NCBI GenBank assembly: GCA_014925825.1
Contig: JACGCK010000036.1
Span: 62,001-126,000 of the forward strand
Reading direction: 5' to 3'
DNA: 64,000 bases
DNA from: Pholiota molesta
Taxonomy: Eukaryota; Basidiomycota; Agaricomycetes; Agaricales; Strophariaceae
In this document: positions 43,591 to 56,463 of the stretch, one piece after another
Layout: every line of letters starts with the position of its first letter
How positions within the stretch are numbered: the stretch's first letter is position 1
Program-made: the position numbers and the translations under genes
The notes under the pieces: model-generated
Told to the model about the DNA's origin: nothing
Seen by the model: only the letters and a program-made list of their open reading frames with translations
Databases searched by the model: none

Positions 43591-45756
43591 GATTATTGGA
43601 TGTAGTTAAAGAACGTGGTTAGCAAGAGAATGGGTTGCTTCAGAGGAAGCAGGACGCGGGGAGGGGAGGACGTTGTGGAATGAAGAAAACGATGCGACAC
43701 ATGTATTCCCTGCCCTAACAACCAAACAATGCCAGGAATTTGCCGAATAAATCAATTGCTTCCATCTCCCCAATCATCGTTTGATGCTAGCACTTTCATT
43801 CCTCGCTATGTCCTCCACAGAATTTACAGCCATTTCACCATGCGTACGGAGCGTCCCGTATCCAAATTCGCCACCTCGACCTCGATGATATACACGCACT
43901 GCCACCTCAAGCCGTTTCAACACCATTTCGGCGGGGTCAACTGTCCACATACGTATGGGTAAATCTTGCTTGAAAACAACTTGGAACGTTCAAATAGAAT
44001 GTCACATCATCCCTTGAACCTGCTGTTCCAGACAAGAGGCGTCAGATTCTCAGATCACGGCCCTCAAACTCGACTATGACAAAGACATTCCCAGACACAT
44101 TCGGTAATTCCCAGAGGACGGCATTTCGGCGGCAATCAGTGCTGGACCAACTCCGCTGCCTGTCGGCCTGCAGTGCGTTTGGACTCAGTGCACGACGTTT
44201 TGAAGCTCTTCTGCCACACAAGTATCATAAAGTTGTTGAAATAATCAAGTAGAATATATTTGAGCGCTGTAGACAGTAGATTGTGAATCTAAGATATAGT
44301 TAGATACAGTAAGAGGCATTGCAAGAGACACTAGAGGAAGTAAATTGCGAGAAGCAGATGCAAGGGGCATGTACCTTGGTCGTCGTGCACAAAATCTCCC
44401 GACAAACTATGTATGGGAGGGCACCAAATACTGTCGGATGGGTCAGATGATGCTTCTATCTTCTGTTCTCACTGACGAGAGCAGAGTTGTGCGATTTATG
44501 TTGACAGGAAGTTTTCGGTACTTTTCCATCTATTTCACTAGTTCTCTGATGTTCCGGCATAAAGCACACGAGTTTGAGGGATTTTCAGGAATTCCAGTGC
44601 ACTGGAGGGATTGGACATAAATAAAGTGGCTATACGAATTGACTGTAAGAAGGATTAGGATCGATCCCAGTGAAAATTGCATCTATAATAAGGCTGAATA
44701 AGATTGGAATAAGACATAGAAGATATATTTCAACTCACGAGTCACTGGCGAAGGCCACTTTACACTTCTGGCCTTTCTGGCATTGAAGCAGTAGATGCCT
44801 TGTACGGTGAATCAGTGATTTGGTGCTCGTGGTTGATGCATTAGCCACAGCGAACTATTTGACAGTTGTTGGTGTGAGTAACTAATTTTAGGGGGTTGAT
44901 AAACTGTTGTTTTCATTTGGGAAGAGAGTGTCTGTCGTATTTGAAGGAAAAGTAAAGATAGTACATAGTGGACGAAGCGAAGTTTACAGAGCAGTGGATA
45001 GGAAAGGTTGTTGATATTATGCAACACTACATTGACATACAGCATCAGATCAGCATCTACAGAAAGACATGACGATGTTGACGCGTCTGGACTTTGGAGG
45101 TACGCGTCGGTGGAGGAGAGATTTAAGTTTTCGACAGATACGTGACGACAAACGACAGTGCTGCCGACCCTGCCGAATCATCTCGGTTGGACTTGCCTTG
45201 CCTCAACTTTGCTGACGTGATTTTTCCTTTTTTGGGGGAGGGTACCACCCACCCCACCGTGGGACCTATGGCCGCGATCGGAGAATCTGACGCCTCTTGG
45301 TTCCAGAAGTGTCTTCAGTGCCTCATCCTCCATCCTTGGGCGCCAAGCCATACCTCGCCAAGGGTTATGCTTCTGTCAACTCGCAAACTGGTGATAGATC
45401 TGTCTTCAGCTTGTACTACATGTCATTTCGCCTTCATCCAATCATGCAGTTATCCCATTTGCGAGCTTATGATCGCAAAACTGTATCATGAAACTCACGT
45501 CAAAAGTTTGCCTTGCACTGGCGGGCCTCCTGCCGCAAACTTGGTTGGTCTTTCTGTTCCAATAAAGCCGCGAGGACCGCCAGGAACGCGAAATGTCAAT
45601 TGAAAGCGGTTATCGCTATCAGTCCTAAATACAGCCTCCTATACACACCTTCACCGGTGCGTCGTCTAACGGATGGACTAGATATAGATCACTACAAAAA
45701 GCACTCAACAACCCATCGATTGTCAACTCCCATAGTCTTTTTCCTTCCCTCAGGCG
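43591..45756. other. Intergenic, no gene seen
   Basis: 2.2 kb between divergent genes. Only short frames without splice or family support. Confidence 0.45.
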
Positions 45757-46993
45757 ATGTCCCAACTGCAATACAACTGCGATTCCTGCAGATTGAGCAT
45801 CCTACCCACGGATCCGAGAGTCCATTGTTTGGTCTGCACTGATTATGATCTGTGCGCTAACTGCGCCCTTGGCGAGCGATTTACCCAGGGGCACCTAGGA
45901 GGCCACCAGACGTCCGTCTTCAAGCAATCCGGGGGGAACGGGCAGCACCCTGTGCCTGCCACGATTAACTACGCCGCGGCGGCGGCGCCTCCGCGCCCTC
46001 AATCACCACCTGGAGTCTCTGAACCCCCTCCTCCAGTATATCAGACGCGTCCGCAGGGACCCCCGCCGCCGCCGCTCCCTCCTCGTCAACCGAACTCGCC
46101 TGCATATGGGACTGCAGGACCCACTTCGCCGCCGCTCCCTCCTCGTCAACCGAATTCGCCCACATATGGGACTGCAGGACCCACTTCGCCCTCGCCTCCT
46201 GCGAATGCCACGACAGGATGGCAGCCTTTCTTCTATCCAGATTCGGCCCCGACCCCCATGTTCGTACAGCTGATGAACGACATATTTAGCTATCTCGATC
46301 CAAGGGATACGGGGAATCTCGTCCCAGAAACGTTCTCGCGGCTGTTGGATGACATGGGCTATCAGACGCATGAGAATTCGTGTAAGTCCATGAACGCGAA
46401 CCAAACGATAGCCCTTCACACGCCTAACCGCCCACTTGTTTGGGTTATCAGGGAAACAAGGACTCCAGGCGACTTTCAACGCATCCAAGGAAACCAACGC
46501 CGATAAATCGCTCAAGAACGCCTTTGACCTCTTCTCTATCGACCACGTCCTTCTCCAGCGCGTGCAGGCTCCGCATGTCGACCCTACAGGGCTAACATCA
46601 CAATTCCAACGCGTCCTGGGCAGCGCCTTCACGCCTGCGATGATGGGTGCCAGCACCGACGTCGGTCCCATGCCGTGCATCACGCGCAACGGCCTCATCG
46701 AGCTCGAGCGCATCGAGATGCTCAGCGACCCCTCGAAGGTGTGGGGCAACATGAGCCGCCTCCTGCGCAAATACAATCTGCCGCAATACAGAGGCTGGGG
46801 CGACCTGCCTAGGAGCGTGATTCCTGCGGTGGCCGACGCCGCGATGTTGCAGAGGGTTGCTAGTGTTGCGGTGTTTGCGAAGCAGAAGGCGAACCAGGAG
46901 CTCGACGCTGCGCGGGCTGGTGCGATGATTAGAGCCCGGGGCAGACAAAACGCGCTCGATCTTATCAGTGACACCAGATACCGTTATTATTGA
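45757..46993 (+). CDS. ZZ-type zinc finger protein with DUF7514 domain
   Basis: The N-terminal ZZ finger has CDSC, VHCLVCTDYDLCANCALGE and the GHLGGHQ histidines; such fingers bind protein tails. A long Pro-rich linker follows, containing a 60 bp tandem duplication (LPPRQPNSP repeat). The C-terminal domain starts FVQLMNDIFSYLDPRDTGNL and continues VPETFSRLLDDMGYQTHEN. After a short intron near 46381-46450 come KQGLQATFNASKETNADKSL, MPCITRNGLIELERIEML and YNLPQYRGWGDLPRSVIP. This pattern fits DUF7514 of fungal proteins. It stops TRYRYY at 46993, only 4 bp from the stop codon of the convergent ABC gene. Function is unknown; the Pro-rich part suggests SH3 or WW partners. Confidence 0.82.
46070..46189. 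repeat. 60 bp tandem duplication in coding sequence
   Basis: Two adjacent 60 bp units (46070-46129, 46130-46189) differ at a few bases and keep the frame, duplicating about 20 residues of the Pro-rich linker. Confidence 0.85.
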
Positions 46994-46997
46994 AGTG

Positions 46998-49900
46998 CTA
47001 TGTATAGTTATCTACTGTTTCTAAACTCGCGTCATTCAAAAAATTGGATTGCTCCTTGCTGCTGTTCACTAGGTCTCGAAAAAATCCATTCTCCTTCTCG
47101 AGTAATTCTTTGGGACTATCGAATTCAACCTAGATAGTGCAAAAGAATAAATTAGCAGAAGCGGACGCTTTGATAGAATGTAGGCTTACTAGGTGTCCGC
47201 TATCAAGGACCATCTAAATGTGCATAGTATATCAGCAATATATTCATATACAAGAAACATCACAACGCACGATTTTATCAGCGTCCATAATTGTTCGCAA
47301 CCGATGGGCGATAGTGATGACTGTAACATCAGCACCGAGCTGGCTTTTCAGCGTCCGCTGAATGATAGCATCCATCTCGTAGTCTACAACAAACAATTTA
47401 AAGACATTAATATATCGATACTTGAGATTGGAAATCTTAAATGATGGGACAAACCAATCGCGGAAGTAGCTAAATGTTGGAGTCAGTCATTTTGAGTTCA
47501 GGAAGTAAATAACCATACTGACCTTCGTCCAAGATAAGGAGCTTGCTGCCACGAACCATCGCTCGTGCCAGAGCAATGATTTGTCGCTCTCCGACCGACA
47601 GATTACTTCCAGTACTGGAGATCTTGCTGTCTAGACCGAGGCGTGTAGTGCCGGCGGCTTCTTGTAATGAAAATAACCCAGAATTCCGTAGTGCGTCGTT
47701 CAATGTTGAGTCATCATATTGTTCGAAGGGGTCAAGATTTTGCCGAAGAGTACCTATGAACGCTTTAATACACGGTCATTGGAAGCATTCGCCTTATAAC
47801 AACTTGCCTCCTAATAGCTCAGGCTACGGGAAAAGAGTGAGCATCGCCAAACGATAAAAAACGAAATAGTAGGCTTACTCACAGTCTGTGGAATGATTGT
47901 GATGTTGGATCGCAGAGCCTCTAGATTGATGGTGTCGGTCGCGATACCGTCATAGAAGACTCTACCCTCGGTATGAATGCATCGTACAAGGGCAAGCATC
48001 AGCGAACTCTGGAACAGCAGTCAGCAGATACGGAAGAGATTGAGCCTATGAGCACGAACCTTCCCACTACCCGTCTTGCCAACTGGAAGATTGATCAGAA
48101 GATTGTCCTGAAATTTTACGCGCGTGTATTTCTTACCAACACCTATGCGTTGTCCAGATTTTAGATAGAAGGAAATAGAATGCAAGGTTTCGGTACCAGA
48201 CTAATTGAGATGGATTCAAAAATTAATCCACGGCAATATTGCATCCTACCTTAAAGTATCTGGCAGACAGGTTATCGACGAGGAGATCGCCACTTGCCGG
48301 CCAGGCTGCAGGAGGTTTCCTGGACTCTGCAGGGCTGACTTCGTGCTCCATGTTGATGTAACTTTGGATGCGCTCCACACTATATCGCGAATAACAGTTA
48401 GCTATGTCCAATTCATCTGATAGATTGGAGAACACCTATACGATTCGACTTCGAGCTCATCGAAAATGTCGATGGTCAAGAATATGGAGTTGCAGAAACT
48501 AACGGCCATATTAAGACAGAATCCTGTGTTGGCAGCGCCTATATATGGGCCATATACAAGATACAGCGCAAGCCCTGCAGTGAAGAGTGCTCCAAGGGAA
48601 TCCAGGCGTATTCTAATCCATTGGCTCAGTTCCTCAGACTTTAGGTCAGCGCGATTGTAGGCATCTATCCGCTTCAGCGATTCTTCTCTGAAAGCGTTTT
48701 GTGCACCATAAGCTCGGATGGAAACTGCCACAACGCACGGTGAACATTCCTCCAATCAGAAGGATAAACCCACTGACCAAGGCCGTTCATGGTTGCACTG
48801 AAAAGCGAAAGCAAAGGAGAACGTGCGTTGCTACAAAGCATTCAAGTGGTAAGTAAATCAACTTAAGACGATTGAGTACTTGCCTGGCCTCGTGTTTGGC
48901 GGATGTTCGAGCCTTTAGGTATGTGTTCCCAAAGAAAATCGCGAACAAGCCAACAAATATTCCGGGGACAACGAAAAGAGGAGCGAAAATCATAATGGCT
49001 CCTAGCTTCATACACATGCCGATCAACTGAATGACGAAATGCATTAACACTTGAAATATTGGGCCATCTATGATTCCTATATCTTGGGTGCATGTTGTTA
49101 TCACGCGCGCCGCAGGAGTTTCATCTAGCCATCTTCCATTGTATGTCAGTCTCAGGTAAAGTCGTATAGCGATAAGTAGTACGAACCTTAGCGGGGCACG
49201 GAAAACAGAATCGACTAAACGTGCATGGATAGTTCTGGAGGCGTTTATAGAGCAGTAATTGTAGTAAAATACTGTCGCGGTTGTTGCGGCAATATAGATG
49301 ATGAAGAGAACAGAAAATATGCCAATATAACTATCATACACTGAGGCATTAGTGATATGGGATTTTAGTGAAATGAAACAAATGGTAGTCACAAAAGCAG
49401 GTTGATTTGCGTTGGGAGATGATCATTGTATTGAGATCCCCAGAGACCAAGGAACCATGTTTGCAGTGTTATCACGAATTCCGTCGCTAATGTTCCAGAC
49501 ACCCAAATGAGAACGAACATCGCTGGATGGGATCCTCCAAGTCCTATTAGCAATAGCTCCAATGAACGCCAGGTTACATGGCCTTCAGAAACTTCTTCGG
49601 AGAAGACAATTTTTTCATCGGCGACCTTCGTCTGAGAATCCGCAACCTCGCTTGATCCAGTAGGTTCTTGTATATATTCCCCTGACATAGAAACAGGATC
49701 CAAAGCTGGCACAAAAGAATTACCGAGTGTAGTCTCATGTGCGGTGATACTGCCATCTAAACCAATAGAGACGACAAAACCAGCGGCTGGTAGGGTCAAT
49801 TCCACATTATGAGTCTCCGAAACGTCAACATCAAATTCAATGCTTGATCCTTGACATTTACTCACCACAAGTAAAACTGTTCTGCCTTTAACAAGATCAC

Positions 49901-52849
49901 CACGAAAACATTGGTTCACGATCCACGACGCACTTTTATTGTGACAGACTAAGCGAAGAGATCGAGAGTCGACGAAGAAAGCTTACGTATGCGCGTCCAG
50001 GCCAGCGAGAACATCGTCCAGGAGAAGAATGGCAGCATTTGAGTAGACAGCCCTTGCAAGCGCGATTCGTGCCTTGAATATCAAGAAGATTAAAGGTAAA
50101 TTTTATGGGCTTTAATTACAACTCACCTTTTGCCCTCCACTAATTTGCAATTTTTAGTAAAGTTTGCATGTAAGGAAAGCCCAGCCATACCTTAGCATGA
50201 TTCCGCTTTCTCCGATTCCAATCCTGTCGCCATCTTCGAATAGGTCAAGGTCATGCTGCAGCGCGCATTGATGGATGACTTGCAACTTTTATCAATCATA
50301 TGATACGTGTTACCCTAGGACACGGACGAAAGACATACCTTTCTGATATCGTGTCTCATCGTAAGTGGATCCAAAGATGATATTATCTCGTACGGTTGCG
50401 TTTTGGATCCAGGATTCTTGTGCCGCATATGCTACGCCATTGCCTCGAGAAAGGCCGAACCAAGGTTCAGAATTTGTCTGCATAAGATGCATCTCCCCTG
50501 TCCAGTGGGGACATCAATGGGCGCCTTATATATATTCAAATTTCTCTGGGTCATACCAAGTAAGGCCATCAACATGGAGGTCTTCCCTGACCCACTGAAC
50601 ATCACAAGTTGGCCTAAGAAGTTAGACATGATAATCAGTTTGTACTCACGTAGGGCCGATGATAAGATTGATATAGCCTGGACGAAACAGAAGTTCTCCT
50701 TCGATATGTAGCCTGAAAGTCTGAGGAAGACTCGGTGAATGACTCTCGTCTTGATCTTCCCATCTAAATGTCGCATCTCTAAATCCAATCAGAGTAGCCC
50801 TAGTGTCTTCTTCGTAATCTTCGAGAACTAAAACATGCTTGTTGAGTGCATATGAAGGCTTATATTGATCAAGTAGTTCAGTTTTCTGCAAGAAGTCGTT
50901 GATGCGATCTAGGGACACCTTGGCTGAATACCAATGATCAGGACATCAGCAAAAAAGACAACATTTTAAGATGTTTACATTCGATCACCACAGCTGAACG
51001 CCATGCTAAATTCCCAAGCTGTTCCCACAGAATTGCGAAGATAGCCATGCTCGGAAATAGTTTCGATGCTATTACATGGAGTCAGTATATCCGCAATATC
51101 ACTAACTATGAAAACTTCGAACCGTTTAACTCGTGTTTCAATATCAGTGTGTGTGTAGCAAAGGTGACCAGCATCGTCAATGTAGGGATAAAGATGCTAT
51201 CAAATTCAGAGGTGGAACAGAAAGACACCAAAACACGATAATCCTATTCACCTGACTAGTCCGCTGGATATCTTGATGACCTTGATGCTTGATTGAATAA
51301 TTCATCTATCAAAGAGTGATACGAGAGTAGATCTACCTTCATTCTCCAAAGCCAATGAAGTTCATCTTCGCGTTGATTCTCAATTCTCTCCGCCATTTTG
51401 CGTTCCCATCCAAATAGTTTAATCATCCGCAGAACGGTTACAGCTTGGCATAAAAGGTTAGGTTTTCGGATTTGCGGTGGGTAAAGCAGCTAAGCTACCT
51501 TCAGATAAAATCTCAATTCTGGCATCAGTCTGTAAAACAATCAGGCTGCTGCTGGTAAAGGAGATCAAACGAGACGGTGCATACCGATTTCATCTTGCGC
51601 GCGGATAAGGCGCGCACTTGATTTCCAATACGTCTGGCAAGGGGACTGAGAATGAGTACTGCTACGAGGCATACGACGGCACTGAGGTTGGGAAATATCA
51701 AAACATGTTTGAATCGAGTACAGAAATCCGAACCTCCAACCCAGGATCTGATAGAGCAATAGTGTACAAAGAATAATCTGCAAGGGTGTCTGAAAGACTG
51801 CACATTTTTTATTTCAGCTAAGGAGGATTTTGAAGAAAAGAAAGCTTACTTACGAACGCTCAGGAAATCAACACCTTCAGCTATTCTATCAAGGTCTGTC
51901 GACACAAGGTTATAGATTTTGCCACTGGAGTTCTCTACATCTCGAAAGCGCCCAGTTGTAGCATCGTTCGCTTCAGCAGTATTGTTGGAAGGTCCCCTTG
52001 TTATTCGTATACGAAGACTATGCTCGAAAAGGAGCTGCGTGAGCAATGCCTGAACCCGGACTTGGATGTCGGTTTCGACACGTCTATGCCACTGCGCAGA
52101 CAGTGACTGGGCCAATGGGCCGACCAACAGCAATAGCCCCCAAGCCCAAACATGGATTGTTGAACCTTGATCGTCAGATTCGAGATATCTGTCAACGTGG
52201 TCAGCAACGTCATTGAAGTTACTGGAGATGTATTATGAAGGCCCACTTGAGAATTTTTTTGATACCTATTGGGGCAGCGAAGCTTGCAATGGAAGTCAGA
52301 ATAAGCGCTAGGAATACAATGGCGAAGTCTCGCACTAACGAGCAGGTGAATATAGCGAAACTTGGCTGGACGATGGATTTGAACGAACTCACAGAAGTAG
52401 TGCAGAAGACTGAAGAATATATGTCGAGGTTTGGCGCCGCTAAAGAGGTCTAGAAACTAACAGAAAGTGAGTGCGTACGCTCGAGGGGAATCAGAGACCA
52501 AGATTTGATACAGACTGGAAATTGACATCGAGCGGAGTTCTCGTCTGAGAGAAATGGTGGTTTAGTATGGCGTAGATGGAGAATCTTGTTGGCAAACACG
52601 GCGAGAGGATCCAGATATGTGAGAATTGGAGCTGAAAACCACGAAGTAATTCCCTCAAAATTTGGGGTGAGCATAGGATCCTTGAAAGCGATGTCAGCGT
52701 CGACACTTCTTATTTATCCATGATTGTTATACCTTTGGATCGTGGACATAGGGAATGAACAGTGGCATGATTACAGCTGTTAGAATAGGTAGATGACTTT
52801 TTGTTTTGCTCAGCTGCCTATAACTGCCAGCGATGTTGCAGGCCAGCAT
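46998..52849 (-). CDS. ABC transporter, ABCC (MRP/YCF1-like) full-length exporter
   Basis: An ATP-driven exporter of conjugates or drugs at the plasma or vacuolar membrane. Order: N-terminal region ([15 protein letters not shown] or internal start [11 protein letters not shown]), first membrane domain ([39 protein letters not shown]), then the first nucleotide-binding domain. NBD1 has [37 protein letters not shown] and [14 protein letters not shown]. The second membrane domain has [23 protein letters not shown]2 has [36 protein letters not shown] and KLLILDEATSAIDYEMD. In NBD1 the catalytic Glu after Walker B is Asp, as in other ABCC proteins. More than twenty short introns. The frame runs on to a stop at 46998. 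The substrate is unknown. Confidence 0.9.
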
Positions 52850-53664
52850 AGCGACTCAATGTCGCAAAATATATGTACTTCCAAGGCTGATAGCAGGTCA
52901 TGACGTTGAACCACATTGCTTAAAGTCTTCCTTCGAGCTTAAGGGAGTAATATGATTGCCAGTATGGAAAACTTCGGACGTGATGTCAATACTTTCTTGT
53001 TCAGAACAAATAGATTAAGACCTACGGATACGAAGGAAACTTCATTCATGGTGAACCTCCAAGCATGACCACAAGTATCCAAGATATTCAAGAAGGGCGA
53101 CGCGACCTGCGCGTACTAGGACGCGTAGAAACATTCACATACTCCATATCCAACCATCCAATTCGGTAAAATAAGTTCGTGAGCTGCCAGTAGATGAATG
53201 ACCATGGAGTGCTGGATTTCGAGCAAGTGTAAAGGGGTGGCTGAGGCTGTCCCGAGTCGATGATCCTCCAAGTCCCATCTTTCCTTGCATTTCATAAAGT
53301 AAGTATGAAAAGACAAAATATAAAGTTTTCAGAGATTTTGAACCAAGAACGTTGGATATTTTCAGTCTAGAACGCTTTGGGGTATTTCAGAAATTTATAG
53401 GGTTGCAATGAAGAAATGGGAGTTGGCAATTGGTTGGCAAGTCGGACGAGTCGACGATGCAGTCGAACATTAGCTGACTAATCATAGTAAACACCATACT
53501 AGGGTTAGGACTTGCGGATTCCGTCCCAGCAATCGATCTCCGAGCCCAAGACTCCAAGCCGATTTCGAGTCACTGGTGCGATCCGGCCGAAGCAACTTTT
53601 TTTGTGGACAATCATATCCAGAAGATCTCCTCGACCTCTTCCAGTAAAAAAGCTTTCGAATCCG
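52850..53664. promoter_or_regulatory. Divergent intergenic region, ABC transporter and PDX1
   Basis: About 0.8 kb between head-to-head start codons. No specific motif was assigned and no gene seen. Confidence 0.45.
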
Positions 53665-55327
53665 ATGTCGACGCCTGCTTCTGGTACTCCCGTCATCCCA
53701 GCCTCGCTTCAATCCCCTCCCATTCCTCAAGGAGCCGGAAGCGCGAGCATCCCCAGTACTGCCCCAGCGCGCGTTGGTGCCACACAACGAGATGGAGGCA
53801 ACAGTCTTGCAACTTTTGGTGTACGCAATGTTCTTTTCCTTTTGCCATCGACACCATATCTTATCTCGTTGTCTCATGGCACGTTAGGTCAAATCTGGTT
53901 TGGCACAGATGCTCAAAGTATGTCAGGATCTTCAATCGAGACGTTTTTGGTACAAGGTCATGACTGCATTATCTACCAAAGGGGGGAGTGATCATGGATG
54001 TAGTGAACGCTGAACAAGTGAGGTTTTGCATGCCACTCCAATATCTCGAAGATCTCTGACAAGAAGCTCAATTAGGCTCGCATTGCTGAAGAGGCCGGAG
54101 CTTGTGCGGTGATGGCACTCGAACGAGTACCCGCTGACATCAGAGCAGAAGGTAAGAATAAGAATTAGCATTGCGGTAGGCTAATTCGAATATAACTTGC
54201 TGTTAGGTGGTGTTGCACGAATGGTATGTTATTGCTATTGCAGAGGATCCTACCTTGTCGTCATCTAATCGGACCCTGTCAGAGTGATCCCGAAATGATC
54301 AAGAAGATCGTCGATGCGGTTACAATTCCTGTGATGGCGAAAGTTCGCATTGGACACTTCGTTGAAGCTCAGGTAAGAAATTATGCGCATACTTGAACAC
54401 CTCATAACTTAGGAGCCCATAGATCCTGCAAGCCATCGGAGTTGACTACATCGATGAATCCGAAGTCCTCACCCCCGCCGACGATGAATACCACATCAAC
54501 AAGCACCCATTCAAGGTGCCCTTCGTTTGCGGTGCTCGTGATCTTGGCGAGGCCCTGCGCCGTATCTCGAGGGAGCTGCCATGATTCGCACTAAGGGCGA
54601 AGCTGGTACCGGCAATGTCGTCGAGGCTGTCCGTCACCAGCGTGCTGTGATGAGCCAGATCCGACAGGCAAGCGTCATGAATGAGGAAGAGCTCTATGTC
54701 TTCGCTAAGAAGATCGGCGCTCCATTCCATTTGCTCAAAGAAACGGCCAGGCTAAAGAGGCTGCCTGTCGTTAACTTTGCTGCTGGAGGTGTCGCCACTC
54801 CAGGTAAGATTAGGTTTCTTCGGCAAGCGAGATGTTAGGTATTGATCTAATTTATCCCGTTATCTAGCCGATGCGGCATTGATGATGCAACTTGGATGCG
54901 ATGGTGGTATGTCCTCAATCTAAACACCAGCGAGATCCGTGCTAATGCAGTGTTTTGTCTAGTCTTCGTTGGATCAGGAATCTTCCATGTGAGCTCATAA
55001 TTGAACTATGGTTCTATTTGAATATTTTTTCAAACATTCTACACAGTCTGGCGACCCAGCAAAGCGGGCTCGCGCTATTGTCCAAGCTGTAAGTGATATT
55101 CGATCCTCTAATTACGGAAGGAGGATCGACGGCTGACTATCTTATTTCTAGGTTACCCACTACAACAACTACAAAATTTTAGCCGAAGTTTCTGAAACCT
55201 TGGTCCTGCCATGGTCGGATTGACTATGTGAGTGGGCTTGCAAAGCAACATATCATCGCCAGCCTCACGTTTCTTCTACAGCGACTCCAACTTGAAAGGC
55301 GGAAACTATGCACAACGCGGTCAATAA
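53665..55327 (+). CDS. PDX1: Pyridoxal 5'-phosphate synthase, lyase subunit PDX1/SNZ (two apparent frameshifts)
   Basis: Makes vitamin B6 (PLP) from ribose 5-phosphate, glyceraldehyde 3-phosphate and ammonia supplied by the PDX2 glutaminase. After an N-terminal extension ([14 protein letters not shown]) come [10 protein letters not shown] and [20 protein letters not shown]. Then [40 protein letters not shown] (with the active Lys), [20 protein letters not shown] and [20 protein letters not shown]. Next are [20 protein letters not shown] and the phosphate site [12 protein letters not shown]. It ends [11 protein letters not shown]. About nine introns. Two one-base losses break the frame, near 54566 (before EGAAMIRT) and near 55201 (before GPAMVGLT). 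Both are in short homopolymers and are probably consensus errors, because this enzyme is nearly universal in fungi. Confidence 0.9.
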
Positions 55328-55573
55328 ACTTAAGTCGAGTAATCTAGAGCAGATCTTCAAAATTGTTGGACTTGCGCAACTTTTTTGTGGCACTGTTCGA
55401 CACCGATAATTTATCATTTATTCATGATCAAGTTCTGGTCGTACTTCAATGGGGACTTCTGTCGATTTTTCAATCAAATACTTTCATATCCTTCCATCTA
55501 AGATCGACGGTGTTTGAATCCTAACCCTACTATAGGGTAGGGAAAGTAGGAGGCGAGTACGGCTATACGCCCA

Positions 55574-55581
55574 TGACGTCA
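55574..55581. promoter_or_regulatory. CRE-type palindrome TGACGTCA
   Basis: A full CREB/ATF-type site, 114 bp upstream of the ATG at 55688. Confidence 0.45.
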
Positions 55582-55594
55582 TGAGGCTGAACGC

Positions 55595-55602
55595 TTTAAA
55601 TA
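55595..55602 (+). promoter_or_regulatory. TATA-like box TTTAAATA
   Basis: Follows the CRE-type site by 13 bp and precedes a CT-rich stretch (TCTCCTATCC), a typical fungal start region. Confidence 0.4.
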
Positions 55603-55687
55603 GAGCCCCTTTCTGTTGAGTCTCCTATCCTTATATCTCATCCTTTATCCACCCCAACTAAATCACAAAGCCCTCGTACCCAAAGCA

Positions 55688-55964
55688 ATGCCGAAAGCAC
55701 AACCTCAAGAAGCTTTGAAGGCTTTCATCGGGGTCAGTGTTGAAAGTTCGAAATAAATAGCAGCCGTTGATACTCCTCCGTAAACAACTCCAGGACCAGC
55801 CTAATAAACAATATACGTTCGACAGTGAAAGGGAAGTGATGAGTCGGAGCTCTGTCGAGAAAATGAACACGAATGTATAACGGTGAGCTTTCTCAATATT
55901 GCGTCTTCAGAGAACTTCAACTCGAGTGATGGATCAACTCAACATGTTCGATAGCTACAAATGA
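55688..55964 (+). CDS. Possible small three-exon gene (about 49 residues)
   Basis: Splicing gives MPKAQPQEALKAFIG, then a GT-AG intron to GSDESELCRENEHECIT. A second intron (donor ACG|GTGAGC, acceptor TTCAG) leads to RTSTRVMDQLNMFDSYK and a stop. The small protein would be acidic. A CRE-type site, a TATA-like box and a pyrimidine-rich start region lie just upstream in the right order, which raises its credibility. No family is recognised, and the first intron ends in the less common context GAAAG. Confidence 0.33.
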
Positions 55965-56463
55965 ACGCCAAACGCCTTTTCGAAGCTATGCAAGTGAGTT
56001 ATGCTTGCCTTCCGGTATATGATATTACCATCTTACTCTTTTAAATGTCTCAAAGGATCAAGGTTTTTCTGCGCTCTTCCTAGTGATCCAGGTCGGACAT
56101 ACATGAAGTGTAAACCTTTGCCCGGCCAACTTAGATAACGTATATTAGGATCCTTGTCTGCCATGGGTGTATATATGCCTGAGGTTGAATTTCTTCACAT
56201 TATTTCAGAAAAGAATTGTGAAGTCCGCTGTTGGAGGGTTCGAAGTGCAAAAATAAATTATCAGCACTGAGTACAGCGGTCTTCACGTGACCAATATCGC
56301 CACGTCGCGCTCGATGGTGGCGGTAACCGTGATGCCCCCCTTAGGCTTCAGCGCGATCGTGTGAAGTGGAATTGCTTGCATTAACCAACCACCTTCGACC
56401 CTCAACTCCCTCCAGGAGCAACAACCCAAGCACAAGGGGGATTTCCGAGGGAACTCCTGCACG
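55965..56463. other. Intergenic, upstream of glucosidase I
   Basis: Promoter of the next gene. Nothing further seen. Confidence 0.45.

Noticed and set aside
43591..45756. Search for a gene in the 2.2 kb spacer
   Set aside because: Frames are short, with no coherent splicing or motif.
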